From Rhodospirillaceae bacterium (lineage in GTDB: Bacteria; Pseudomonadota; Alphaproteobacteria; UBA8366; GCA-2717185), in NCBI GenBank assembly GCA_028817685.1, contig JAPPPC010000882.1, positions 1 through 17,994 of the forward strand: DNA of 17,994 nucleotides. Direction: 5' to 3'. The position numbers and the translations under genes are program-made. Below, in pieces: positions 5,555 to 14,035 of this stretch; positions within the stretch are counted from its first letter, which is position 1, and each line of letters opens with the position of its first letter. A model generated the notes under the pieces. The model saw only the letters and a list, made by a program, of their open reading frames with translations, did not search any database and was not told the DNA's origin.

Positions 5555-7324
5555 CTATTTCCGCATCAGCACGAGATCGTAGTGCTTGAAGTGAGGTGAA
5601 TGTTCGACGGTGGGATGCGACAACACCCGATCTGAGTAGGCATTGACCAAGGTCATGCCATAGAGCGGGAATGTTTCTTCCAGGCCCAACACTTCGTCTT
5701 CGAATTGCGCCAGTTTCTTTTTCATCTCCTCCGGATCGAAGGTAGACGTAACGTCGAAGTACAGGTCTTCCACCTTGTCATTGTACATTCCGACATATCC
5801 GCTGGTCGCGTGGTACCAGCTGATTTGCACGCCGGAGTGATCCTGACGGCCCCAGGTCTGAAGGTTCACGGGAACGTTGGAGAAAACGCCTGCGCGGAAC
5901 CCGCGGACGAAGTCCGAAGGATCGTGCTCTTTCCACGTCATCTTGACGCCGAGTTTTTCCCAGCTGCTCGAAATGAAGTCGGCGGCCTCTGGAATACCAG
6001 GACGTCCTGCGAACTGGCCGAAATGACCTTCCATTTCGAAACCGTTCTCATAACCCGCTTCCTTCATGAGCTTTTTGGCGCCCTCAAGGTCAAACTTCGA
6101 CGGGGTCTGAACTTTGTCCGGGCGCGACCCAAACGAGCCCGCATGGAAGATCGAGCCAATCGGCCGGGAATAACCGAAGTGCGGACCCGCCGACATGGCG
6201 CTCTTGTCGATTGCCATGTTGAGCGCGCGGCGCACACGCCGGTCGAGAGTCGGATGATCTTCGCAGACTTTCGCAACCTTCCACACCGGAATGTCGACAC
6301 CGGCCTGATCCTTGCGGCCGGCAGGCTTGGCAGCTTCACGTTTTTGAATGGGACAACCAAAGGTCAGCGTCAGCATCCCATTGGCTTGATAGGTCTGGGT
6401 CCATTCGGTGCCCTTCCCGGGGTTCACGCCGCGGGTGCCTTCTTCGGATCGAACGAGGGTTCTCGCCAAGGCCCAGGGGAGATTATAGACGATATCCGCC
6501 TGGCCACTCTTCAGCATGGCAAAACGCGCCGCCGGGTCTTTAACGGTTAAGACTTCCATGGTCTTGACTTGCGGCTTCCGCCAATGCGGATAGTCCGCCC
6601 AGAAGTCATCCCGTCGCTCCAGCACGATGCGGTTGCCGGGGTCCCATGTTTTGATCCTGTACGGTCCGCCGCCGGCGGGGTCTTTCAAATACTCTTTCGG
6701 CCCTTTGAGAAGGGTGTTTGGATTACCATACCAATACAAATGGTACCCGTTACCACCGAGGTTCCACATAAAGGTCGGTTTCGGGCCCTTGGTCTCGACG
6801 AAGACTTCCGTCGGACTTTTCACCGTCACGGACTTGATGAATGTCTTGGCCTTGGCGCCATTCCAGAGCGGCGCTTCGTAACCGGCCGTGCCGACATACT
6901 TTCCGAGGAAGGCATCGAAATTCTTTTTCAGGGCTTCCGCATCAGCCGGGGTCCCGTCCGCAAACTTCGCCTTCGGGTTGAGCTTGAAGGTCAGTCCCTT
7001 TTCAGTGTGGTCGACTGACGTTGCCCAAGCGGGCACCAGTTTGCCGTTGGGGTCCTGCATCATGAGACGCAGCTGGTAGTAGTCGCTCAGGAAATTAACT
7101 TGCGAGGCGTTCCATGGGTTGAGGTCGTTCGATCCCCAACTGTCGACAACGATCGTCAGCTTGTCGACCGACTCCGGAACCCCGTTTTCGCCCTTCTTGG
7201 GATAGGCGTCTGGCCAGGCCTTCGATTGCGCCATCGCTTCGCCGCCGACTGGCGCTGTGGCCAACAGCAGTCCGGCAACGGAAGCAAGCGCCAAATGTTT
7301 GAATCTTAAACGTCCGCGTAACAT
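5555..7324 (-). CDS. Periplasmic solute-binding protein of the oligopeptide ABC importer (SBP_bac_5 family)
   Basis: 589 aa, at the long end of the family. A Sec signal peptide is clear: basic MLRGRLRFKH, hydrophobic LALASVAGLLLATA, and a likely signal peptidase I site AMA-Q after residue 32. There is no lipobox. The mature protein starts its domain with the strand KLTIVVDSWG and the helix around NPWNASQVNFLSDYYQLRLM. It carries family segments such as GGPYRIKTWDPGNRIVLERRDD and RRVRRALNMAIDKSAM. It would bind the solute in the periplasm and deliver it to the permeases encoded next. The start is ATG at 7324, with a strong AGGGAGG Shine-Dalgarno 7-8 bases upstream. It is the first gene of the operon. 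The ligand cannot be read off; hydantoinase genes upstream suggest a peptide-like or cyclic amide compound. Confidence 0.95.
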   Translation of the reverse strand: MLRGRLRFKHLALASVAGLLLATAPVGGEAMAQSKAWPDAYPKKGENGVPESVDKLTIVVDSWGSNDLNPWNASQVNFLSDYYQLRLMMQDPNGKLVPAWATSVDHTEKGLTFKLNPKAKFADGTPADAEALKKNFDAFLGKYVGTAGYEAPLWNGAKAKTFIKSVTVKSPTEVFVETKGPKPTFMWNLGGNGYHLYWYGNPNTLLKGPKEYLKDPAGGGPYRIKTWDPGNRIVLERRDDFWADYPHWRKPQVKTMEVLTVKDPAARFAMLKSGQADIVYNLPWALARTLVRSEEGTRGVNPGKGTEWTQTYQANGMLTLTFGCPIQKREAAKPAGRKDQAGVDIPVWKVAKVCEDHPTLDRRVRRALNMAIDKSAMSAGPHFGYSRPIGSIFHAGSFGSRPDKVQTPSKFDLEGAKKLMKEAGYENGFEMEGHFGQFAGRPGIPEAADFISSSWEKLGVKMTWKEHDPSDFVRGFRAGVFSNVPVNLQTWGRQDHSGVQISWYHATSGYVGMYNDKVEDLYFDVTSTFDPEEMKKKLAQFEDEVLGLEETFPLYGMTLVNAYSDRVLSHPTVEHSPHFKHYDLVLMRK

Positions 7325-7436
7325 CTTCTAGCCTCCCTCTGCGCCCCCCCAAGTTATTCCCTTGGTGAGGGGCTACTCATCCGGGTACGGATCGCCGTTG
7401 ACGGCTCCGTTTCGCCCGAAAATCCTCTATTCCGCA

Positions 7437-7465
7437 GCCTAGAGAACGGCGGCTGAAACTGTCAA
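7437..7465 (-). promoter_or_regulatory. Candidate promoter of the binding protein-permease operon
   Basis: On the minus strand a perfect TTGACA occupies 7465-7460. About 17 bases on, the -10 position holds only weak matches (around 7443-7436, CTAGGC/TCTAGG). It lies in the 190-bp gap upstream of the binding-protein gene and would leave a leader of about 110 bases. The good -35 and poor -10 could suit a regulated promoter. Confidence 0.35.
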
Positions 7466-7514
7466 GTTGTCGCAGCATCACGTTTCTCGCGCACCGCAAT
7501 TCCCCAGCGCCGAA

Positions 7515-9530
7515 CTATTCCGCCGCCTGTTGTGCCGGTGCGGCAATCGACCCCGCCCGTGTGCCGCCGTGGCGAGCGACCCAATCGGCCAGCGCGGCCT
7601 TGAGGCTCGCTTCCGTCACGGTTTCGCCGGCTTCATTCATCTGGGCCCGGACATCGGTCAACATGGGGTAGCGCAACGAAGCGGGTATCCCCATCGCCGC
7701 CTGGGAGAGCTCGGCACGAATGGCTGGCGGCCAAATGCGGTCGTGTTCCTCACGTTCGGGACCGAATTCAAACGCGGACGGTGCCTTTCGCGTTGCCCGC
7801 AATTCGCTTCGCCGCGCCGCCGTGGCCTCGGCGTCTATGCCGTCATCGTCGAATACGACACCGTAGTCTGCCGCTGCCCTATCGCGCGACAACAGGCCGG
7901 AACTGACATCGCTCCAAATGCGCTCGATTTCTCGATCCAACGCGTCACCGTAACCGCCACCGGCCGGCGTGATCATCCGCAGCACGTCACGATGGCCGAG
8001 CGTCAACACCTTGATCTTGCCGATATCCGTTTCGGCGGGACTGCCCGGATTGAGCCACGCACCGCCGCATGAGCCCGGCTGCCCTCCTTTGGTGCCCCAG
8101 GGTCGCAAGACATAACGGTCGACGCCGCGCACGGTGAAGGTGACTTCGACATCGGTATTTTCGACATCGATCACGACCGCCGCCCCGCCGCGGTGATAGC
8201 CGGCTGCGATGGTATCTTCCATGAGCCTGAACTGATTCACGATCAGCGGCGTTTCCACCTCGACATACTCGATTGGCGTCGACCGCAGGAACCCGAACGG
8301 CCCGTCCACACCGTCGACGCCGTCGCCGTTCGACCGCGCGCCCGACCCGCCGATCATAGGCTGGACGACCGCGGCGCGGCTGAGCCCGGTCGACGGCTCC
8401 TTATAGGCGCACAGCATGATGCCGCCCTGGCCCGCACCCGCGGTCACCGGACCGCCGTCCAGCGCCTGGTTGAGGCAACCGAGCACCGCATCGTAGACCC
8501 GCATCACCGTGACCCACCGGTTGCCCATTGCGGCCGGGAAGTCGCAATTCACGATCGTCCCCCGTGGCGCGATGGTGCGCATCGACCGCACGACACCGCC
8601 ATTCGTCGGAATATCGGGCGCCATGGTGAGGATGTAATTGATGATCGCCAGTGCCAGGAAGGGATGCGGTCCCTCGCCGGTGATGAAGTTCAGCGCGGCG
8701 GGAATTTGCGGATCGCTGCCGGTGAAATCGAGCAGAATCTCATCGCCCTCAACGACCAGTCTTGCATTGATGAAGATCGTGCCGCTCGGTTCCCATACCC
8801 CTTCGAGATAGTCGGAGAAGCGGTATTCGCCGTCGGGTATCGCTTCGATAACGCGGCGCGCCTTCGACTCCGCGTAATCCATCGTGTCGCGGATACCCGC
8901 CTCGACTTCGCCAAGGCCATGCTTGTCGCAAAGTTCGTGCAGATGCCGCTCCATCGTCTTGAGCGCGGCGATCATCGCCTGAAGGTCGCCCCAGTTTTGT
9001 TCCGGGATGCGGCAATTGTCCCACAACACGTCGAGCAATTCCTGGTTCAGCACATCGCCGCGATAGATGTGGGCGGCGCGCAGCCGGATACCTTCCTGGA
9101 ACACATCGGAGCTGGTCGGCGAGATACTGCCGGGCACGGCGCCGCCGATATCGGATGAGTGGATAAAGGCCCACGAAAAAGCGATTACGCGGCCGTCGCG
9201 GAAGATTGGCCGCAGCAGGTGGACATCCATCGTGTGGGTACACATGCCGTCGCTGCCGAACGGGTCGTTGCAGATCACGACATCGCCCGGCGAGAAATTC
9301 TCCAGCCCCACCGCGTCGATGCCGCCTTTCAGCGACAATCCAATGAAGCTCGTCACACCGGACATATAGGGATAGGCAAAAAAATCGCCTTCCGGCGTGG
9401 CCAGCCCCACCTGGTAATCCTGCGTCATCTTGACGAAGGTGGTGTGTGCGGTCCGGTAGGCGATCTGCGACGCTTCCTCGACAATGGCCGAGAAGCGGTT
9501 CGTCATCACTTCGGTGCGAACGGGGTCCAT
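7515..9530 (-). CDS. hyuB: HyuB-type hydantoinase/oxoprolinase subunit B
   Basis: 671 aa. The start MDPVRTEVMTNRFSAIVEEA is the classical hydantoinase B opening. Hallmarks follow: D38, VVICNDPFGSDGMCTHTMD (84-102, with H99) and the metal-site-like HSSDIGG (124-130). A long conserved core runs to the family-typical DYGVVFDDDGIDAEATAARR, near residue 580. About 80 further residues after this are more than most HyuB proteins carry. With HyuA it forms a cytoplasmic ATP-dependent cyclic-amide hydrolase or related enzyme: A handles ATP and B handles the amide or carboxyl chemistry. The ATG at 9530 lies 1 bp after the TGA of hyuA (TGATATG), so the two are translationally coupled. The next gene downstream on this strand is the binding protein of the ABC importer, 190 bp away. 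Acetophenone-carboxylase-like activity is an alternative. Confidence 0.95.
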   Translation of the reverse strand: MDPVRTEVMTNRFSAIVEEASQIAYRTAHTTFVKMTQDYQVGLATPEGDFFAYPYMSGVTSFIGLSLKGGIDAVGLENFSPGDVVICNDPFGSDGMCTHTMDVHLLRPIFRDGRVIAFSWAFIHSSDIGGAVPGSISPTSSDVFQEGIRLRAAHIYRGDVLNQELLDVLWDNCRIPEQNWGDLQAMIAALKTMERHLHELCDKHGLGEVEAGIRDTMDYAESKARRVIEAIPDGEYRFSDYLEGVWEPSGTIFINARLVVEGDEILLDFTGSDPQIPAALNFITGEGPHPFLALAIINYILTMAPDIPTNGGVVRSMRTIAPRGTIVNCDFPAAMGNRWVTVMRVYDAVLGCLNQALDGGPVTAGAGQGGIMLCAYKEPSTGLSRAAVVQPMIGGSGARSNGDGVDGVDGPFGFLRSTPIEYVEVETPLIVNQFRLMEDTIAAGYHRGGAAVVIDVENTDVEVTFTVRGVDRYVLRPWGTKGGQPGSCGGAWLNPGSPAETDIGKIKVLTLGHRDVLRMITPAGGGYGDALDREIERIWSDVSSGLLSRDRAAADYGVVFDDDGIDAEATAARRSELRATRKAPSAFEFGPEREEHDRIWPPAIRAELSQAAMGIPASLRYPMLTDVRAQMNEAGETVTEASLKAALADWVARHGGTRAGSIAAPAQQAAE

Positions 9531-9531
9531 A

Positions 9532-11586
9532 TCATCCCTTCCTCGTCAATGTGAGATCGCCGTATTTCCCAGCCTCGGCTGTATATGTCGCGGGTACCAA
9601 AATCGTCGCATCGCCCTGCTCTATGATGGCCGGTCCGGCGATATTGTGACCGGGTCCTAGTGCGTCGCGACGATAGACGGGTACATCATCGTGCCAGACG
9701 TCCTGCAGCCGCAATCGACGGTTTTCCAGCCAAGCCGCTTCGATATCGGAACTTGGCCCGGCGAGCGGTATCGCCTCGGGCTTCGTCATCCGGCTCAAGG
9801 CCCGGGTTCGAAGTTGCTGGAATTGGATGGGCGCCTGCGGATCGGCGTGGTTGTAAAGCCGCAAATGTTCGGCGTGAAACGCTTCGGCAATCCCGGCCAT
9901 GTCGCCATCCGAAACAAGCCCTTGGTCGAGGGCGACGTCGACCTGGAAGGACTGTCCGGCGTAATTGATCTCGGCGTAATACTCGACGTCCGTACCCGAC
10001 AACCAGCGGGGATCCGCCTGGGCCGCCAACCATGACCGCGCGTCGCTCGCCAACTCCTCGAAAATTTGGCGCAAGGCGGCGCCGTCCAGTTCCAACCCAT
10101 GTACTGTGCGGACGGAGTCATGCATCAAATCCGACACCAGCCCGCCGACGGCGCAGAATACCGATGGTGTTCGCGGCACCATGACCCGTTCGATGCCGAT
10201 TTCTTCCGCCAGCAGCGGGCCGTGCACCGCGCCCGCGCCGCCATAGAGAACGAGCGTCAGCTCGCGCGGGCTGACGCCGAGCTTGGCGAGGAAGGGCAAC
10301 ACCCGGGTCAGCATGTTGGAGGTGCCGACGGTAATACAGCTTTGCGCCGCGCTGACCACATCGACGCCCATGGCCTCTGCCAGCGGTGCCATGGCGCGCT
10401 CTGCGAGGTCGCGCCGCAACGCCATGCGGCCGCCCAAGAAATAATCCGGATTGATGTAGCCGCAGACGAGATAGGCATCGGTCAGGGTCGGGATCTCGCC
10501 GCCCTGGCCGTAACAGGCGGGACCCGGGCGGGCCCCTGCGCTTTGCGGACCGACCTTCAGGACGGGACCGTCCATCCGGGCGATGGAGCCGCCGCCGGCG
10601 CCGATTGCCTCGATCGCCGTGACCGGCATCATCAAGGGAAATTCGCCAACCTCGGCCTGGGTCGACACCTGGGCCTGCCCCGCGCGAATGAGCGACATAT
10701 CCGTGCTGGTGCCGCCCATATCCATGGTAAGCAGGTCCGGCATCTCCAGCAGATCGCCGACGAATTGTCCCGCGGTAACACCAGCCGCGGGGCCCGACAA
10801 GAGCGTATGCACGGGATGGCGATAGGCGATGTCGCAGGCCATGACGCCGCCGTTCGATTTCGTGATGAACAACCGCGCGGAGGGCAGTTTCTCCTTTAGA
10901 TAGGCTTCGATTTCGCCGAGATAGTCCGCGATGATCGTTTTCACATAGCTGTTCAACACCGCGACGACGGCGCGTTCATATTCGTTCTGCCGCGGCCAGA
11001 TCTCGCTGGAAACGGTCACCGCAAGACCGCTGGCGGCGTCTTCGACGATCTCACGCGCTGCGATTTCGTGCGCCGGATTGCGGTAGCTGTGCAGGAAGCA
11101 GATGGCCAGCGCCTCCGCCCCGGCCGCCGACGCTTTGGCCGCCGCGGCGGCGACTTCATCCGCGGGGAGCGCCCGCTGGACCGTGCCGTCGGCAAGCAGG
11201 CGTTCGTCGATCTCGAAGACATGCTCGCGCGCCACCAGCGGCGTGGTGCGGCGGTTGAACAGATCAACCGGCTTGTCGAGCCGTAGCCGCTGTATGTTCA
11301 GCAGGTCGCCGAATCCCTTGGTCACGAAGAGCGCCATGGGCGGACCCTTGCGTTCGATCACCGCGTTGGTGCTGACCGTTGTGCCGTGGACCAGAAGAAT
11401 TTCCTCGTCCGGTGCGATCTTCCCGGAGTCGATGATCTCGTCCAGGCCGGTGCGCACGGCATCCGCAAATGTCGGCGGCGTGGACGGTACTTTGAAGCTC
11501 GTGATGTTGGCATAGCCTTCCGCCGAATCGCGGCTGATCGCAAAGTCGGTAAACGTGCCGCCGATATCGATGCCAATCCTGATCAT
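9532..11586 (-). CDS. hyuA: HyuA-type hydantoinase/oxoprolinase subunit A
   Basis: 684 aa from the ATG at 11586-11584. The open frame extends 42 codons further upstream, but the family begins with MIRIGIDIGGTFTDF, and GAGGA lies 4 bases before this ATG. Motifs: DIGGTFTDF (7-15, phosphate binding), HGTTVSTNAVIERKG (second hallmark of the N-terminal domain), LLSGPAAGVTAGQFVG and TMDMGGTSTDMSLI (ATP-binding core of the main domain), and VLYGGAGAVHGPLLAEEIG followed by the C-terminal domain. Length and order are complete. It would activate a cyclic amide or ketone with ATP and pass it to HyuB, encoded 1 bp downstream. It is a separate paralogue from the partial HyuA at 1-501. A near-perfect inverted repeat at 11751-11770 may be its operator. 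Confidence 0.95.
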   Translation of the reverse strand: MIRIGIDIGGTFTDFAISRDSAEGYANITSFKVPSTPPTFADAVRTGLDEIIDSGKIAPDEEILLVHGTTVSTNAVIERKGPPMALFVTKGFGDLLNIQRLRLDKPVDLFNRRTTPLVAREHVFEIDERLLADGTVQRALPADEVAAAAAKASAAGAEALAICFLHSYRNPAHEIAAREIVEDAASGLAVTVSSEIWPRQNEYERAVVAVLNSYVKTIIADYLGEIEAYLKEKLPSARLFITKSNGGVMACDIAYRHPVHTLLSGPAAGVTAGQFVGDLLEMPDLLTMDMGGTSTDMSLIRAGQAQVSTQAEVGEFPLMMPVTAIEAIGAGGGSIARMDGPVLKVGPQSAGARPGPACYGQGGEIPTLTDAYLVCGYINPDYFLGGRMALRRDLAERAMAPLAEAMGVDVVSAAQSCITVGTSNMLTRVLPFLAKLGVSPRELTLVLYGGAGAVHGPLLAEEIGIERVMVPRTPSVFCAVGGLVSDLMHDSVRTVHGLELDGAALRQIFEELASDARSWLAAQADPRWLSGTDVEYYAEINYAGQSFQVDVALDQGLVSDGDMAGIAEAFHAEHLRLYNHADPQAPIQFQQLRTRALSRMTKPEAIPLAGPSSDIEAAWLENRRLRLQDVWHDDVPVYRRDALGPGHNIAGPAIIEQGDATILVPATYTAEAGKYGDLTLTRKG

Positions 11587-11891
11587 CCCGTCCTCGCTTG
11601 TTCCGCGGTCCCGCGAAAGCGCTCTGCGTAGCCCTGTCGGTATCTTCAAAGTGGATGTCGTGCCGATATTCTTGCATGACGCGACGGCGAAACTCAATTT
11701 CGCGCACCGCACCCGCGCGGTATCCGCGGCTGAGGTGCCATGTCCGAAGCGGTTATCGGAACCGATAGCCGGGCAGAACAGACAGGCGCGTTTGGCGCCG
11801 GCGTTTCATGCCCGTCGCAGTATAAAGGCGACGGCCGTCCGTAATGCTGCGCGTTGCTTCAAAGACCAATTCGCGCGCAAACCGTTGCGGC
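11587..11891. other. 305-bp intergenic region upstream of hyuA
   Basis: No credible gene on either strand; the open frames here are overruns or shadows. It holds the Shine-Dalgarno of hyuA, the inverted repeat at 11751-11770, and the end of the amidohydrolase gene (TAA at 11894-11892, minus strand). No convincing -35/-10 pair was found, although a hyuAB promoter is expected here. Confidence 0.6.
11751..11770. promoter_or_regulatory. Inverted repeat, candidate operator for hyuAB
   Basis: GGTTATCGG (11751-11759) and CCGATAGCC (11762-11770) are complementary in 8 of 9 positions plus one G-T pair, with a 2-base spacer AA. This 20-bp dyad is the size of a typical dimeric regulator site. It lies about 165 bp before the hyuA start, in the only sizeable gap of this operon. 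No regulator gene is in the window. Confidence 0.4.
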
Positions 11892-13058
11892 TTACTCCGC
11901 TGCGCCCCGGTGTTCGGCCGGCGGTTGGGATATGCGCGCCAGATCGAAGCCATAGAGTGCGGCCGTGTTGTGGCAAACGATCTTCGCTCTCTCTTCTTCC
12001 GGCACATCCTGCAGAATGCTGTCCAGCACCTCGCGCGAGCGCGGGAAGGTGGATTCGCTGTGCGGATAGTCGGCGCCCCACATCATCCTGTCGCCGCCGA
12101 TGCGGTCGCGCAGCCGGATGCCGACATCGTCTTCCTGAAAACTCAGATAGACGTTCTGCGCGACAAAATCGCTCGGCAGCGTGTCCCCCTTGAAGCGGTA
12201 CATCGCCTCCTCGTTCCGCTCGCGGTAGGTGTAGTCCATGTTTGTCAAAACATAGGGCAGCCAGGACAGTTCGAACTCGACGATAGCGAGCCGAAAGTCG
12301 GGGTGCCGCTCGAACACGCCGGCAAAAATCATGTCGCACAGGGAAAGCGCCGGCAAGAACGCCTTGGTGGCCCGCCGGCTGGCGTCCTGCACCTTGCGCT
12401 CTCCCAGGGCGGAGTTGCTTTGCACGCGCCGGGTCGCCGTATGCAGGCTAAGCGGCATGTTCAGGGCGGCGGCCGCGGCCCACAGCGGTTCGTAATCGGG
12501 ATGGTCGTAGCGCCGTTCCTCCAACGGGTATTCGGCGATCATGCCGCCGACAAAGCCGAGCTTGGCCGTACGTTCCAGTTCGCCGACGGCGTCCGCGACA
12601 TCATCGACATTGATCATCGCGATGCCCTTGAGACGCTCCGGATCGGCGCTGCAAAACTCCGCGAGCCAGTCGTTGTAGGCCCGGCAAATCGCCGAGAACA
12701 ACGCCGGATCCGCGACCTTGTAATAGAAAAGGCCTTGCGACGGGTAGAGGACTTCGCCGAACACGCCGTCGATCACCATATCGCGCAGATGCTGGTCCGG
12801 TTCATAGCCGCCCTGGTGGACGTCGTCGAAACTTGCGTGGTCGGAGATCGTCTCCGGCGCGTCGAAGCGGGCGCCGGCATTCGAGATCAGCCCGATGCCG
12901 GCAATCATCTGACCGTCCTCGATCACCAGATGGTCCACGTCGCCGACCCGCTGCATGCGCGGCGCGCGGCTCTTGAAGGCGTTGTCGATTCGCTGCGTCC
13001 ATAAATCCGGCGGCTCGAAGACATGCGAGTCGGAAGAAAGGATCAGTTTGTCTGGCAT
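11892..13058 (-). CDS. Amidohydrolase family protein (amidohydrolase_2, ACMSD-like TIM barrel)
   Basis: 388 aa from the ATG at 13058-13056, preceded by GGGGGA. A GTG 10 codons upstream is in frame, but the family start is MPDKLILSSDSHVFEPPDLW. D10-S11-H12 replaces the HxH metal motif of classical amidohydrolases, as is usual in this subgroup. H206 (PLSLHTATR), the block RHPDFRLAIVEFELSWLPY (251-269), D330 in WGADYPHSES with H333, and NTAALYGF (364-371) are further family marks. Members are metal-dependent cytoplasmic decarboxylases or hydrolases acting on carboxylated substrates, and most are uncharacterised. It lies on the same strand as, and 305 bp before, hyuAB, so it could act on a product of the hydantoinase, but it may have its own promoter. 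The exact reaction is unknown. Confidence 0.93.
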   Translation of the reverse strand: MPDKLILSSDSHVFEPPDLWTQRIDNAFKSRAPRMQRVGDVDHLVIEDGQMIAGIGLISNAGARFDAPETISDHASFDDVHQGGYEPDQHLRDMVIDGVFGEVLYPSQGLFYYKVADPALFSAICRAYNDWLAEFCSADPERLKGIAMINVDDVADAVGELERTAKLGFVGGMIAEYPLEERRYDHPDYEPLWAAAAALNMPLSLHTATRRVQSNSALGERKVQDASRRATKAFLPALSLCDMIFAGVFERHPDFRLAIVEFELSWLPYVLTNMDYTYRERNEEAMYRFKGDTLPSDFVAQNVYLSFQEDDVGIRLRDRIGGDRMMWGADYPHSESTFPRSREVLDSILQDVPEEERAKIVCHNTAALYGFDLARISQPPAEHRGAAE

Positions 13059-13145
13059 TCGGTCCCCCGAACCGTTGCAACAGTCCACACTAAACGTCGG
13101 TCTCGTGCGTCAGGGTAGCCAACGGCGGTTTCGTCGGCAACGTTC

Positions 13146-13195
13146 GGCGCCCGCGCCGCCGCCGCTCCGCGGCCGAACGGGCGCCACTATGAGAG
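13146..13195. other. GC-rich stem-loop between the ABM-like gene and the amidohydrolase gene
   Basis: GGCGCCCG (13146-13153) is perfectly complementary to CGGGCGCC (13188-13195), with a 34-base G/C-rich loop. It lies 82 bp downstream of the end of the minus-strand ABM-like gene and before the amidohydrolase start. There is no T-run, so a terminator role is possible but not shown. Confidence 0.25.
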
Positions 13196-13224
13196 GTGTC
13201 GGGAGAATTGTCGGGATGGTTTCC

Positions 13225-13241
13225 GTCCGGCGGAGCCGGAC
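13225..13241. terminator. Short perfect hairpin downstream of the ABM-like gene
   Basis: GTCCGGC (13225-13231) and GCCGGAC (13235-13241) pair perfectly around a 3-base loop. On the minus strand the stem begins about 36 bases after the TAG of the ABM-like gene. It lacks a T-run afterwards, so it is at best a weak or factor-assisted terminator. Confidence 0.3.
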
Positions 13242-13276
13242 AAACCCCGCCAGGGTCATGCGTCCTTCGCCTGGCT

Positions 13277-13612
13277 CTACGATTGGGACTTTATTGGAAC
13301 GGGTTCCAGGAGATCGTTCACCGGCTCCAGCAATATTGCGTCCAGCCGTTCTTCGACAGACTGCGCCATTGCCTGCCCTGCAGCGGTATCCGGCGGCCCC
13401 AGCGCCCGCGACTCCTCCCACATTTGCTTATTCGGCCACTGGGCATAAGCCACCCAAAGCCCATCCTCGGCACGGTGGAGCCGAGACCCAAGACCGCCAC
13501 GGTCTCTCTTATAGGCTTGTGTCAGCTGAGCCCACGCGGCTTCAAACTCGGTCTCCAGGCCAGGGCGCACTTTGAAACGATAAACCACACAAAATCCTGC
13601 TCTCGCATCCAT
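13277..13612 (-). CDS. Small ABM-like (dimeric alpha-beta barrel) protein
   Basis: 111 aa. FCVVYRFKVRPGLETEFEAAWAQ near the start gives a beta strand followed by an amphipathic helix. SRLHRAEDGLWVAYAQWPN then gives two more strands, and the QMWEESRALG helix follows. This is the layout of the antibiotic-biosynthesis-monooxygenase/Dabb ferredoxin-like fold. ATG at 13612 is preceded by AAGGA 8 bases upstream, which supports the start. Such proteins are cofactor-free monooxygenases or isomerases, or simple ligand-binding helpers. No catalytic residue can be named here. It is on the same strand as the amidohydrolase, 218 bp upstream of it, and two stem-loops lie between, so co-transcription is uncertain. 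Family assignment comes from recognising the pattern and not from an alignment. Confidence 0.8.
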   Translation of the reverse strand: MDARAGFCVVYRFKVRPGLETEFEAAWAQLTQAYKRDRGGLGSRLHRAEDGLWVAYAQWPNKQMWEESRALGPPDTAAGQAMAQSVEERLDAILLEPVNDLLEPVPIKSQS

Positions 13613-14035
13613 GTGACCGATCCTTCGGTGAAGTGTCGGCCAAAATGATACACCAGAATGCAGGGCCTGCAGGCGCCTGCTATTGATAAAGCTGATTGCC
13701 TGCCAGGGGCCGCATACGTCACTGCTGCACGTCGACAGCGCGGGCGGCGTGCAAAAAAAAACCTGACAAAATCCGGTCTCCCCATGTCCGAGATCCGGCG
13801 CAGAGGGCTAAGTGACCCAGCTTCGGTCGTGATGGAGAAGTCCGGTCATTTTTTGCACGTGGCGACAGGTGGCGTGATGGGCATCGCCGCACACTGGATT
13901 GGCGAACTCGACGATCCCCGTCCCCGGTATTAGGCTTGACCGGCGCAAAGGTGGCCCGCCGCCGCGCAGGCGGACAGGTTTGCCGGACGGTGACACGTTT
14001 TTTGGCGCTCCGATCGCCGCACTAAGAGAATTTTC
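13613..14035. other. 423-bp intergenic region between divergent genes
   Basis: This lies between the ABM-like gene (minus) and the flavin oxidoreductase (plus), so it should hold divergent promoters, but no clear -35/-10 pair was found. Short open frames at 13658-13933 (+) and 13808-14053 (-) resemble nothing I recognise and overlap each other, so I do not call them. A spaced inverted repeat, GTGCAAAAAA (13749-13758) and TTTTTTGCAC (13849-13858), is the main visible structure. It is set off by a run of nine A at 13753-13761. Confidence 0.5.

Noticed and set aside
8193..10899. Long plus-strand frames opposite hyuB and hyuA (8193-9158 and 10066-10899)
   Set aside because: They are shadows of the hydantoinase genes: rich in Arg, Asp and His, with no domain or Shine-Dalgarno support.
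11844..13004. A 386-codon plus-strand open frame
   Set aside because: It is antisense to the amidohydrolase, which has recognisable family motifs; the plus-strand product has none.
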